Notes: generated by a model not told the origin, from the sequence alone. Shown: positions 36,016 to 44,947, counted from the first letter of the stretch. The stretch is DNA of 64,000 bases from Spirosoma arboris (GCF_009754945.1 NZ_WPIN01000003.1:372001-436000), one strand, 5' to 3'. Program-made: numbers and translations.

Positions 36016-36047
36016 ACTCTTTCACACTTTCGCTCATTCACTCTTTC
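36016..36047. repeat. single arm of the GAAAGAGTGAA repeat family
   Basis: CACTCTTTCACACTTTCGCT and the following bases match the words of the inverted repeats at 7507 and 29117, but no pairing arm is present nearby. It overlaps the end of the transketolase N-subunit gene and supplies its last codons and TGA stop (36038). Confidence 0.7.
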
Positions 36048-36847
36048 AATTCCGCCAATGCCTGTTCGTATTGTTCCTTGTTCGGTACGCCATGATGCCA
36101 TTTCAGCTGATTCTCCATGTAGCTAACACCTTTTCCTTTTACGGTATTGGCAATGATCAGACTGGGTTTCCCCGGCTCGAAAGGCAGCGCATCAAAGGCA
36201 TCGACTAGTGCTTGAAAATCGTGCCCGTCCACCTGCCGAACCGCCCAGCCGAAGGCTTCGAATTTCTTATCGAGGGGATCGGTACTGCATACGTCGGCTG
36301 TGGGAGCGGTAATCTGCAAGCCATTTTTATCGACAATGGCGCATAGATTATCAAGCCTATACTGGGGAGCTAACAACGCGGCTTCCCAGTTAGAGCCTTC
36401 GGGCAATTCGCCATCGCCCAGCAACGTGAATACCCGAAAAGGCTTCTCATCCAGCTTGGCAGAGATCGCCGTACCGACGCTGAGTGGTAATCCATGTCCA
36501 AGCGAACCCGTATTTTGTTCAACCCCTGCTACTTTTTTGGTAGGATGGCCAATGTAATGTGACTTGTATTTGCACAGGGTCTCCAGATCCGATTCAGGGA
36601 AAAATCCTTTATCGGCCAGCACCACATAGAGCGCTTCCACTGTATGTCCTTTACTCTGAATATAGCGGTCGCGGTCCGGCGATTTGGCCGTCCCGGGACT
36701 GACGTTCAGTACGTAATTATAGAGTACGTTCAGAATATCGATACAGGACAGGCTACCACCGGTATGACCGGCATTGGCCCCCACAATGTATTTGAGAATA
36801 TTCCGGCGATACTGCACCGATTTTTGAGCTAATTCGTTGATCGTCAT
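36038..36847 (-). CDS. transketolase N-terminal subunit
   Basis: The 269-residue subunit binds the pyrophosphate of thiamine diphosphate. It shows GANAGHTGGSLSCIDIL, KGHTVEALYVVLADKGFF, NTGSLGHGLPLSVGTAISAK and the metal motif LLGDGELPEGSNWEAALLAP ending near an asparagine. The partner is the C subunit at 33948. Known pathway-specific split transketolases include the apulose-4-phosphate enzymes; which ketose phosphate is used here is not determined. Confidence 0.92.
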   Translation of the reverse strand: MTINELAQKSVQYRRNILKYIVGANAGHTGGSLSCIDILNVLYNYVLNVSPGTAKSPDRDRYIQSKGHTVEALYVVLADKGFFPESDLETLCKYKSHYIGHPTKKVAGVEQNTGSLGHGLPLSVGTAISAKLDEKPFRVFTLLGDGELPEGSNWEAALLAPQYRLDNLCAIVDKNGLQITAPTADVCSTDPLDKKFEAFGWAVRQVDGHDFQALVDAFDALPFEPGKPSLIIANTVKGKGVSYMENQLKWHHGVPNKEQYEQALAELKE

Positions 36848-36860
36848 AACTGATTCAAAA

Positions 36861-38459
36861 TCACTTCTCTCTTACCTTAATAATGATCCGTTGATACTTG
36901 GTGAGGGTTGGTGTTCCATTATCCGTTGCTTCCAGAATGAGATGAATCGTTTGGCCACCCATCGCATCCTTCGGAATCAGCACTTCAGTCTGTGCCGAAG
37001 TCGGATTCGAGACTGTCACTTTAGGAGTATTATTCCCTACCGGCAACTGCCACCAATTGATTGAAACCGCATTTCCATCGGGGTCAGAAACGGCTCCAGT
37101 GAGTCGTATTTTCTCACCGACATTCGCCATTACCGTTAACGGCCCTTCGATTTTTATAACCGGCTCATGATTGGCATTCGCGTATTTAGCGGTTACAGAC
37201 CACTTAAGCCGGGCTGCAAAATCACGTTGTGCTGCCGGGAAAAAATTAGGAAAAGTCAGTTCATCGCCACTTTTGGTAGCCCGATTATTTGCTGTGCTGA
37301 GTGCAGTTACCATAGCGTTGGCACTGGTATCCTGGGGCGTTGCGAACGAAAACCCCACGGCATCCCGGTTGCCGATTCCACGACCACCCCAGCCACCATA
37401 GGAGCCTGACTCATAGGCCCGTAGACCGTTGCCCAACATATTCATAAAGGTATGGTCGTCACCTTCGCCCAACCAGGAGTCTTTCGGTTGCACAGGCATC
37501 CACACTACATAGCCCATTTTCTTCAGCTCTTCATTCGTGTGACCGGCCAGGCCAAAGTAATCCATGACATCGCCTTTTACCATCTGTTTCCCGTCGCCCC
37601 AAACCCGGTATAAAGCGCCTAACGGGCCACGAGTCAATACATTTTCCTTCATCCAGGCTGGCGTCAAATAGGGAGCATTTTCAGGCTTGGCACCCAATTG
37701 AGCTCCATATCCATAATTTGGCCCTTCCTTGAATTGCCGATACTCCATATCAGGCCAGTTCGGTTTGATGTAGCTGGCATACGTATCATCCTGATCGCCA
37801 GAAGGCAGCAGCACTACTTTTCGCGACACTTTCTTTTTGATGACATCCCATTCCGTCGTGTACTCGTATTGCTCCTGAATGGCTTTGAGCGCTCGGGCAA
37901 TCGTACTTCCCCCACCCCAGGCGGTAATAAAGAGAGGGCCGGGTTTATCATCCAGCATCAGCGATTTAATCAGATCCGAACCCGCCGAATTCTTAGAAAT
38001 ATCCCCGTCGAATTCAATGTTGCCATAACGAATTTTTGCCTGGAGTTCAGCTGGCGCAGGATAATTTGAGTTGTGTACTTTCAGGTTCGGGTATACTTTC
38101 GCATACGCCCCAACAGCATCGTGAATGAAGCGCTCATCTTTACCCCAACGCCATGACTCACAGGGGCATAGATTCAAACCAAATCGACTATATTCTCTTC
38201 CGGGAACAGCCCATTTTGTTCCCTTTCCATCACCTTTCCAGTGAAATTGGCTACTGGTATAAATGAGCCCTTCAACGTTCAGATCGCTACTATAGAGCAG
38301 AAATCGGATCAGTGAGTTATTATCATCCAGTTCCGGATCGGCTGTAATAACGATGCGGGGTTTGGGACCTTGCTGCGCCCACGAAAACGGGATTTGGGCA
38401 CAGCAGATCAGGCAAATCAGTCCAGTCAGGGTAAGGATTTTGGTAGGCTTCATTGTCAA
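36861..38459 (-). CDS. DUF1593 nucleoside-hydrolase-like exported protein (copy C)
   Basis: The longest of the three copies (532 residues), it has a signal peptide ending SWAQQ. The domain opens RIVITADPELDDNNSLIRFL, and the C-terminal sandwich contains TGAVSDPDGNAVSINWWQLP. It shares SSQFHWKGDGKGTKW with copy A (SSQWHYKGDGKGTKF), so A and C are nearer each other than either is to B. The gene starts 6 bp after the esterase stop. Confidence 0.82.
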   Translation of the reverse strand: MTMKPTKILTLTGLICLICCAQIPFSWAQQGPKPRIVITADPELDDNNSLIRFLLYSSDLNVEGLIYTSSQFHWKGDGKGTKWAVPGREYSRFGLNLCPCESWRWGKDERFIHDAVGAYAKVYPNLKVHNSNYPAPAELQAKIRYGNIEFDGDISKNSAGSDLIKSLMLDDKPGPLFITAWGGGSTIARALKAIQEQYEYTTEWDVIKKKVSRKVVLLPSGDQDDTYASYIKPNWPDMEYRQFKEGPNYGYGAQLGAKPENAPYLTPAWMKENVLTRGPLGALYRVWGDGKQMVKGDVMDYFGLAGHTNEELKKMGYVVWMPVQPKDSWLGEGDDHTFMNMLGNGLRAYESGSYGGWGGRGIGNRDAVGFSFATPQDTSANAMVTALSTANNRATKSGDELTFPNFFPAAQRDFAARLKWSVTAKYANANHEPVIKIEGPLTVMANVGEKIRLTGAVSDPDGNAVSINWWQLPVGNNTPKVTVSNPTSAQTEVLIPKDAMGGQTIHLILEATDNGTPTLTKYQRIIIKVREK

Positions 38460-38465
38460 CCGATT

Positions 38466-39353
38466 TTATTGCTTCGATTTTATAAATCCCTGAAGCGTTA
38501 GCCAGTCCGCAAATCGCTCAATCCAGGTGTCGGTTGGAATGTTATGTTTTTCCATGCCGAACCCATGCCCGCCTTTGGCATACATATGCAGTTCAACAGG
38601 GCGCTTGCCCGTCAGCCATTTGCTGTATAGTTCTACGCTATGTGGAGCCAGATTCAACTGATCGTCGGATGCGCAGACAACAAACATAGGTGGAGCGTCG
38701 GCTGCAACCGTACCTTGCAGGGAAGTGGGCATATAGGCGTAAATGGGAGCCACAAACGCCGGTTTATTGTCGGGAGTATAGTTAAAAGCTGCCGAAGCGG
38801 TGACCGTGCCACCCGCCGAAAAGCCCAGAATACCAATGCGGGCAGGATCAATCCCAAAGTCGGCAGCGTGTTTGCGAACGTAGGCAATGGCAGCCTTCCC
38901 ATCGGCAACCGACAGCGGAATCGTCGCTTTATTTTCGGCGTCCCATTCGGCCTTGCGCGGGCCGTTGATGCCCGCCATCATATCGGCAAACGGATCATCA
39001 GTGTTGATATGGGCCGTGCGGTATTTCAACACAAAGGCAGTAACACCTTTTTTCGCAAGCCAGGTTGCCGCATCATTTCCCTCATTATCAATAGATAAGA
39101 AGTGGAAGCCTCCACCGGGACAAATAATCACGGATGTACCATTAGCCACAGCCGGGTCTGCTGGAAATACCGTAATCGATGGATTGACGACGTTAAAGAC
39201 CGTCATCAGTTTTATCGAATTGGCATTATTCTTTTTCTCTACCCAATTCCATTTTTCAGAACCGGGTGCGGGACCGTCGTAGATCCGAATTTCTTTTTGC
39301 TGCGCCTGCGCAACACCCGACAATAGGAGGAATAAAACGAGAAGTAGCCTCAT
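38466..39353 (-). CDS. exported alpha/beta hydrolase (carbohydrate-esterase-like)
   Basis: The 295-residue protein has a signal peptide (RLLLVLFLLLSGVAQAQ) and an esterase fold. The oxyanion-hole strand is VIICPGGGFHFLSIDNEG, the nucleophile elbow is GILGFSAGGTVTASAAF, and the late segments VVCASDDQLN and KGGHGFGM hold the aspartate and histidine. It resembles the feruloyl/acetyl-xylan esterase-like BD-FAE group. In this cluster it may deacylate the plant glycan that carries the target sugar. Confidence 0.87.
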   Translation of the reverse strand: MRLLLVLFLLLSGVAQAQQKEIRIYDGPAPGSEKWNWVEKKNNANSIKLMTVFNVVNPSITVFPADPAVANGTSVIICPGGGFHFLSIDNEGNDAATWLAKKGVTAFVLKYRTAHINTDDPFADMMAGINGPRKAEWDAENKATIPLSVADGKAAIAYVRKHAADFGIDPARIGILGFSAGGTVTASAAFNYTPDNKPAFVAPIYAYMPTSLQGTVAADAPPMFVVCASDDQLNLAPHSVELYSKWLTGKRPVELHMYAKGGHGFGMEKHNIPTDTWIERFADWLTLQGFIKSKQ

Positions 39354-39404
39354 GAGGTTTAGTTTTTTTGACAGAGATAAAAGCTATTAAGTTCTTTGGT
39401 TTAG

Positions 39405-39521
39405 CCCCTCTCCTGTTTTGGGAGAGGGGTTGGGGTGAGGGAAATTGCGGCTAAGAAATGCATCTTCTGAACAGGCCGCTTTACCCTCACCCCCGGCCCC
39501 TCTCCCAAAACAGGAGAGGGG
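39405..39521. repeat. intergenic inverted repeat, CCCCTCTCC family
   Basis: Arms 39405-39441 and 39484-39521 pair over about 37 bp with one single-base gap and two mismatches. Each arm contains an internal CCCCTCTCC/GGAGAGGGG pair. It lies between the isomerase and esterase genes and belongs to the same family as 27981-28113. Confidence 0.9.
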
Positions 39522-39569
39522 AGCAACGTGCGATTGTAATTCAGAACTTAACAGCCCTGCCCTTTAGAC

Positions 39570-40988
39570 CTAATGACTATACACTTCCCAGCCCATGTAG
39601 TTCTCCATCGCTTCTTTAAGCACACCCGCGGTTTTGGAGGCATTCATCACAACATGGTGCTCAAAACCATTCCGGCAAACGTACTGCATTAGCCCCTGGA
39701 GGTTATCGATCTGAGCCACAGCTCGGTTGCCGAAGGTATTCAATGCATCGTCGGTCAATGCGCCTTCACCAACGTAGGCTTTTATGATGCCTTTGGGATC
39801 GTCGGTGCTGATGCGCCCGAAGGTAAGCGGAGACGCTGGTGTACGACCGGCTAAGGCGCCGTATGTGTTTTCTTCGCCAACGGTTGTTCCCAAAATGGGG
39901 GCCGTGCTGATTTCGATATCGGGTAAAAACGATTTCGCCCAGTTGCCGCAATGGAACAGCACACACTTGTTTTCATCGTCGGCGTAGTTATTGTTCCAAT
40001 CGACCAAGGCACTTGGCGAACCCGACGCGAGTTGCATGGCATACATGCTCAACGTACCCGTTACATCGACTTCGCAGGCGCTAGGGAGCATGTTCTCACT
40101 CATGATGCTCATGCTCGTACAGACATTACAGCCGTAATTCTGCTGAACAGATGTCCAGCACTGAATGGCGGTAGCATCCAGCGAATGGTCAGCCATGAAA
40201 TTGTTCAGGACCACATCTAACTTGGCAATCTGAACGAGTTTATCGTCGGGGGTTCGGCCAGTTGGCGTATAGGCTTTAATCGCGTCGAGTCGCTCCTTGA
40301 CTGCGATATCGGCTGCGGTTAGTTTATTAGCATTGCCCAAAATCTCAGACAAATCGACCGTTACGACTGAAATACCATTCCGCTGAAGGATCTTTTCACT
40401 GTAGCGAACCGTATTGAACCCACCCGGACGTGCGCCAATGGCCCCGATCCGAACGTTCCGCAAGCCTTTCACAACGCGGCAGGTTGCCATGAAATTGAGC
40501 AGATCGGTATGAAAACTCGGATCGGACGGATGCACAACGTGTTTCGTCGTCAGCGAATACTTGATGCCGAACTGATAGAAGTTATTGCAGACCGAGATTT
40601 TGCCACACCACGCATCCCGTCGACGAGCCACATCCAGTCGATTTAAATCATCGGGATACGCCTGAACCAGCACTGGCACATCCAGGCGAGCCCATTTCAG
40701 CGTTTCAGCAATTCCTTTTTCGTCACCGAAGTTGGGCAGAACGACCAGAATGCCCATGATTTCATCGGCATGTTTCCGGAATAGTTCAGCACATTTCTGG
40801 GCTTCCTGAAACGTTTCAACACCGCCAAGCTTCGTCGTCGATTCGTCCAGCATAATGGGTTTAACGCCCGCTTTCTGGAAGGCTTCCAGCAGATCGGCCC
40901 GGCATTCGCCAACTAATTTATCGGGGAAGAAATCCCGGTTACCAATAATAACGCCTAAGGTGATTGGGGTACTCGGCTTTACGCTCAT
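39570..40988 (-). CDS. L-fucose/L-arabinose isomerase family protein
   Basis: This 472-residue cytosolic protein has the three-domain order of the fucose/arabinose isomerase family: an N-terminal Rossmann-like domain (LGVIIGNRDFFPDKLVGECR), a middle domain with IGAIGARPGGFNTVRYSE and CWTSVQQNYGCNVCTSMSIM, and a C-terminal domain with VLFHCGNWAKSF and GFEHHVVM. The metal-binding glutamate is probably the one in SACEVDVTG. It is the first gene behind the cluster promoter. It would convert the imported aldose to a ketose; the exact sugar is unknown. Confidence 0.85.
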   Translation of the reverse strand: MSVKPSTPITLGVIIGNRDFFPDKLVGECRADLLEAFQKAGVKPIMLDESTTKLGGVETFQEAQKCAELFRKHADEIMGILVVLPNFGDEKGIAETLKWARLDVPVLVQAYPDDLNRLDVARRRDAWCGKISVCNNFYQFGIKYSLTTKHVVHPSDPSFHTDLLNFMATCRVVKGLRNVRIGAIGARPGGFNTVRYSEKILQRNGISVVTVDLSEILGNANKLTAADIAVKERLDAIKAYTPTGRTPDDKLVQIAKLDVVLNNFMADHSLDATAIQCWTSVQQNYGCNVCTSMSIMSENMLPSACEVDVTGTLSMYAMQLASGSPSALVDWNNNYADDENKCVLFHCGNWAKSFLPDIEISTAPILGTTVGEENTYGALAGRTPASPLTFGRISTDDPKGIIKAYVGEGALTDDALNTFGNRAVAQIDNLQGLMQYVCRNGFEHHVVMNASKTAGVLKEAMENYMGWEVYSH

Positions 40989-41055
40989 GGTTTAGAAGAT
41001 CGCTATACGTCTGTTCCGTAGCTGGGTGAGAAACTGGTCACCTTGGCTATCCTGA

Positions 41056-41085
41056 CAAAGGTAAAAGGCAACAAATAGAAAACAA
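41056..41085 (-). promoter_or_regulatory. consensus promoter of the 13-gene sugar cluster
   Basis: On the minus strand TTG (plus 41083-41085) is followed after exactly 19 bp by TACCTTTG (plus 41056-41063), the Bacteroidota housekeeping consensus. The -7 box lies 67 bp before the isomerase ATG, leaving a leader of about 60 bases. No other comparably good promoter was found inside the cluster, although hairpin spacers could hide some. Confidence 0.72.
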
Positions 41086-41289
41086 AAGAAAGAAAAAGAA
41101 AATAATGGATTTTTTAATTCCCAAAATACAATCAAATCTTGGCGTACTACATAAATAGATATCAATAAGCACTTACGATCAGTTTTAAGGTAGTACTTAC
41201 AATAGATCAAATTAGCCAATTAGCAGGTAGCATTTGATTTTTCACTCGAAAATGGCACGATTATTTTCGTTTACTTTCTAAATGATAGA

Positions 41290-41297
41290 TACTTTTG
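41290..41297 (+). promoter_or_regulatory. putative -7 element for the DUF5060/apiosidase-like gene
   Basis: TACTTTTG matches TAnnTTTG and lies 47 bp before the ATG at 41345. No clear -33 TTG is present. With the opposed cluster promoter at 41056-41085 it makes the 41000-41344 gap a divergent control region; nothing else recognisable was seen in it. Confidence 0.4.
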
Positions 41298-41344
41298 CGT
41301 TTCTGTCTCTTAACCCAGCTTCTATTCATTTTGTAAAAAATACC

Positions 41345-42991
41345 ATGACAATCCGACTGACGACCCTCCTGTTACTGCTCAGCACGCTCGTTTTAGGTCA
41401 GCAAAAAATTGCGTTTGACCCTAAAAAAAGTGCGACATCTACTGTTCAGTATCAAACCGTTGACCTGGTTTTCAAGGTCACTAATGTGTCCACCGATAAT
41501 CCTTTCGATCTGACGTTTGGAGCAATTTTTACCGATAATAACAAAAAGACCCTGTCTATTCCTGGTTTTTATAATGGTCAGAATGAATACGTTATACGGT
41601 TATGTCCAGAGAAAACAGGTATTTACTCCTATCAAACGTTTGCGGGATTAAGCAGTCTGTCGGGATTGAGAGGAAGCATTCAGGTTGGCAAAAACACCAA
41701 TCCCGATATTCACGGAGCAGTGACGGTTGCTTCCGAAGCGCCCCAAAAGTTTGTCTATCAGGACGGTCAACCCTATTTCGCGTTGGCGTTTGAACTGGAC
41801 TGGCTTTTTGCACTGGATATAAACGATAAAAACGGCCTGCCCAAAACCACCGAAATCATTCAATCAGTAAAAGAAAACGGGTTCAATCAGGTTGTCATGA
41901 ACGTGTACGCTCACGATGTTAGCTGGAAAGTGGCCGACAATGTACCTGCTCAGTATAACTACAAAAAACCGCCATACACCGTTTTCAAAGGCACGAACGA
42001 GCAACCTGACTTCAGTCAGCTAAATGTGCCGTTTTTCCAGCACCTCGACCGGGTGATTCAGCATCTGCATGAGCGAGGCATCGTTGCCCATCTCATGATT
42101 TATGTGTGGAATAAAAAGGTGAACTGGCCCCAGATGTATTCGGCGGAAGACAACCGCTATTTTGACTATATTATCAAGCGCTACCAGGCGTATCCAAATA
42201 TCATTTGGGATGTGTCGAAAGAAGCATTAGACTACGGACGCTGCGACATTCCCTATATCAATGAGCGCATCGAGCATATCCGCCGGTTAGATGCCTATAA
42301 ACATCTCGTGACCGTGCATGACTATGAATACTGCTCCCGAGAACCCGACAAAATTGATTTCATTTCCATTCAAAACTGGCGATCAGACCTCTACTCGCTT
42401 ACGCTTGAAGCCTACCAAAGGCACCCGAACAAACCCGTGATGAACATCGAGCACGGCGGTTATGAAGAAGGGCCTTATAGCTCGTTTACAGGCAATTACA
42501 TCAATCCAGAAGTCTGTCTTGAACGCAATTATGCCTGCATTTTTGCCGGTGTTTACTCGTGTTACTACTGGCAAAATACCTCGTGGGACATTGTGATTCA
42601 CGACGCCTTAAGTCCCAAACAAACGTTCCCAAAGCCGCGATTCGACTACTATAAACACCTCCAGACGTTATTCTCGCGCTATAACTTCAACACCCTAAAC
42701 CCGTACAAACCCAAACTAACCACCAATGGTCGACTTGGGAACGATAACTTATCATCGAGCGGTTATCCATTGACCGATGACAAAGGGCTGTATTTATATT
42801 TTGTTCCGGGCGACAATTACAACACCAACGTGGTCATACCGAAGCCTGTGTCGGGGAAAATTGAGGCTTCCTGGTTCAATATTTTCACCGGTGAAACGCA
42901 CTCCGAAGCACCCTCAGATTGGTATATTTTCAAAAGCTACCAATCGCCCTGGAAAGGGCAATCTGCGGTGTTGATTTTGGGTGGAAAGTGA
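41345..42991 (+). CDS. exported DUF5060/apiosidase-like glycoside hydrolase
   Basis: The start at 41345 opens a signal peptide (TIRLTTLLLLLSTLVLGQ); the longer frame to 41282 puts polar sequence in front. An Ig-like DUF5060-type domain follows (about residues 30-110, VDLVFKVTNVSTDNPFDLTF). A TIM-barrel domain of the DUF4038/apiosidase-like type begins near KFVYQDGQPYFALAFELDWL. Candidate acid/base and nucleophile glutamates are about residue 293 (WDVSKEALDYG) and 368 (NIEHGGYEEG). A small C-terminal beta domain ends the protein. It is divergent from the sugar cluster and may release its sugar; GH140 apiosidases belong to the related barrel family, but membership here is not proven. Confidence 0.78.
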   Translation: MTIRLTTLLLLLSTLVLGQQKIAFDPKKSATSTVQYQTVDLVFKVTNVSTDNPFDLTFGAIFTDNNKKTLSIPGFYNGQNEYVIRLCPEKTGIYSYQTFAGLSSLSGLRGSIQVGKNTNPDIHGAVTVASEAPQKFVYQDGQPYFALAFELDWLFALDINDKNGLPKTTEIIQSVKENGFNQVVMNVYAHDVSWKVADNVPAQYNYKKPPYTVFKGTNEQPDFSQLNVPFFQHLDRVIQHLHERGIVAHLMIYVWNKKVNWPQMYSAEDNRYFDYIIKRYQAYPNIIWDVSKEALDYGRCDIPYINERIEHIRRLDAYKHLVTVHDYEYCSREPDKIDFISIQNWRSDLYSLTLEAYQRHPNKPVMNIEHGGYEEGPYSSFTGNYINPEVCLERNYACIFAGVYSCYYWQNTSWDIVIHDALSPKQTFPKPRFDYYKHLQTLFSRYNFNTLNPYKPKLTTNGRLGNDNLSSSGYPLTDDKGLYLYFVPGDNYNTNVVIPKPVSGKIEASWFNIFTGETHSEAPSDWYIFKSYQSPWKGQSAVLILGGK

Positions 42992-43276
42992 CCAACTTTT
43001 CCCCATTCATCTATGTCTGTATTATAGTGCTAAAGAAATCAGGGTAACCGTTGAGCTTTTACGCTTATGTATTACGGGCAGATTCCAGCTTTGGGGCATT
43101 TGTGCTATATTGAGCTTTAGTTTTTCAAATGCCTTACCTACACAAAACTGTCGACATTAGTGGGTTAGATAGGGTACATCTCGCGAATTTGACAAGGGCA
43201 AACCCTTTGAAATTTAGGCTAGAGTTAGTTTCTCGAGTATTATTCCCTAAGAGACATAGATCAAAGTGTATGCGAC

Positions 43277-44131
43277 ATGATAAACGATTATAAAAAAATT
43301 GATTTGTTTGGAAAATCATTAATTCAAAAAATCATCTTACAACCACCGTTTAAATTCGACTTTCCTGTTACTGATCAAGCCTGTTTTATATATATACTAG
43401 AAGGTTCTATTGACTATCAAATTCACAACGAGCGACTAAACATCTCTAAAAATTATTCATTATTTCTGAATTGCATAAGCTCAGGAAAACAACTATACAA
43501 TTCAAATTCAAAAAGCAATTGTGAGATTGTAATTTTCACTTTTCATTCAGATATATTAAAAAAAATTTACGACAAGGAATTGCCATCGCTACTTCAAGCA
43601 CCCAAACATGTAATCTCAAGTAAGTCAAGCGAAAAAATAAATAATGATTTTTTAATTCAAAAGTATATTGAAGGCTTACTGTTCTATATTGAAAACCCAT
43701 CTTTAGTCAACGAAGATATTTTAATTTTAAAATTCAAGGAAATTATACTTTTACTTTCTCAAACACAAAATTCTGAATCTATACAAATCATATTTTCACA
43801 ACTTTTTTCACCAACTACTTATACTTTTAAACGAATAATTGACGAACATCTACTTTCACAGTTAACTATTGACGAGTTGGCCCAGCTAAATAATTTAAGC
43901 ATTTCTTCTTTCAAACGGGAATTTGCAAAAATATACAACGATACTCCTGCCAATTATATCAAAACTAAAAAACTTGAAAAAGCGGCCGAATTACTATTGG
44001 TTTCCGAAGAGCGCATTACTGACATTGCGTTTAATTGTGGATTTAATGATCTTGCAAATTTCACCAAAAGTTTCAGTGAAAAATTTAATACTACACCTAC
44101 TAATTATCGTTTGAAGCTCAGAAACAAATAA
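43277..44131 (+). CDS. AraC-family transcriptional regulator (AT-rich)
   Basis: The 284 residues comprise an N-terminal cupin-like sensor (about 1-150) and a C-terminal AraC HTH (about 185-284) with LTIDELAQLNNLSISSFKRE and ITDIAFNCGFNDLANFTKSF. The coding sequence is markedly more AT-rich and lysine/asparagine-rich than its neighbours, suggesting recent acquisition. Its target may be the membrane-protein gene at 44337, about 200 bp downstream on the same strand. Confidence 0.85.
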   Translation: MINDYKKIDLFGKSLIQKIILQPPFKFDFPVTDQACFIYILEGSIDYQIHNERLNISKNYSLFLNCISSGKQLYNSNSKSNCEIVIFTFHSDILKKIYDKELPSLLQAPKHVISSKSSEKINNDFLIQKYIEGLLFYIENPSLVNEDILILKFKEIILLLSQTQNSESIQIIFSQLFSPTTYTFKRIIDEHLLSQLTIDELAQLNNLSISSFKREFAKIYNDTPANYIKTKKLEKAAELLLVSEERITDIAFNCGFNDLANFTKSFSEKFNTTPTNYRLKLRNK

Positions 44132-44336
44132 TAATCAGCACTTAAATATTGATTATCAAAATTTCGTACTTAATACTCTTTCTTCTAAATTATAGCGGTC
44201 AATCACTCTTTAAATTGAATCTTAGAAGAATTTCAGATTGAACTAAATCACCAAATAGTTGAACTAATTCACAAAACCCTTCTCAATTTCCCATTGCACC
44301 TTTGCACTGTTTAATCAGTCAAAAAGTTAAAAAAAG

Positions 44337-44831
44337 ATGGGACTATCTAATTTAGGGATTTTTCACACAGTTATTGGCATTGTTGCCATCATAACGGCAA
44401 TCATATCATTTTTACGATATGGAAAAATAAATTTGGCGCATATTTCCGGAAAAATATACTTTTACGGAACAAGCATTACTTCGTTAACAGCATTAGGTAT
44501 ATCTAAGCATGGAGGCTTTAACCCTGGTCATGTTTTTTCTATATTTATCGTATTTTTGATACTAGTGAGTTTTTATCTTTATTCCCAAAAGAAAGGAAAT
44601 AACATATCTCGTTTTTTCGAGAATTTCTGTCTGTCCTTTAGCTTTTTCTTATCATTGGTTCCTACAGTCAATGAAACGTTTACCCGTATTCCTGTTGGAC
44701 ACCCCTGGGCGAAGGATATTACTGACCCATTGATTGGCAAAACGCTTCTTACCCTTTTAATTGTGTTTGTCGTGGGGTCTATTTATCAATTTATTAAGCA
44801 AAGGAAAATCAATAAATCTGTCAATAAATAA
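44337..44831 (+). CDS. multi-pass membrane protein of unknown function (AT-rich)
   Basis: The 164-residue protein has four hydrophobic segments (about residues 8-27, 40-55, 62-82, 137-155) and a polar stretch containing TRIPVGHPWAKDITDP. It shares the AT-rich composition of the AraC gene before it, so the two probably arrived together. I do not recognise the family. The gap 44132-44336 before it is AT-rich and holds no clear gene. Confidence 0.65.
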   Translation: MGLSNLGIFHTVIGIVAIITAIISFLRYGKINLAHISGKIYFYGTSITSLTALGISKHGGFNPGHVFSIFIVFLILVSFYLYSQKKGNNISRFFENFCLSFSFFLSLVPTVNETFTRIPVGHPWAKDITDPLIGKTLLTLLIVFVVGSIYQFIKQRKINKSVNK

Positions 44832-44861
44832 TTCAGTTAGTTAAAATAGATGTCGTAAAAC

Positions 44862-44930
44862 AAGGGCATGTTAGGGCGTTGAGAAAGTTGGAAAATCTTG
44901 CCAACTTTCTCAACGCCCTAACATGCCCTT
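44862..44930. repeat. perfect 30-bp intergenic inverted repeat
   Basis: Arms 44862-44891 and 44901-44930 are perfectly complementary over 30 bp with a 9-base loop. The arm begins AAGGGCATGTTAGGGCGTTG. It lies 31 bp after the membrane-protein gene, where it could act as a strong transcript end. Confidence 0.92.
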
Positions 44931-44947
44931 ATACATTTACATTTATC

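Noticed and set aside
38640..39098. 152-residue open frame antisense to the esterase
   Set aside because: The esterase frame has a signal peptide and catalytic motifs; this one has none.
42992..43276. Hidden gene in the 285-bp gap before the AT-rich AraC gene
   Set aside because: No frame with coding character or RNA-like fold was found; it appears to be plain intergenic sequence.
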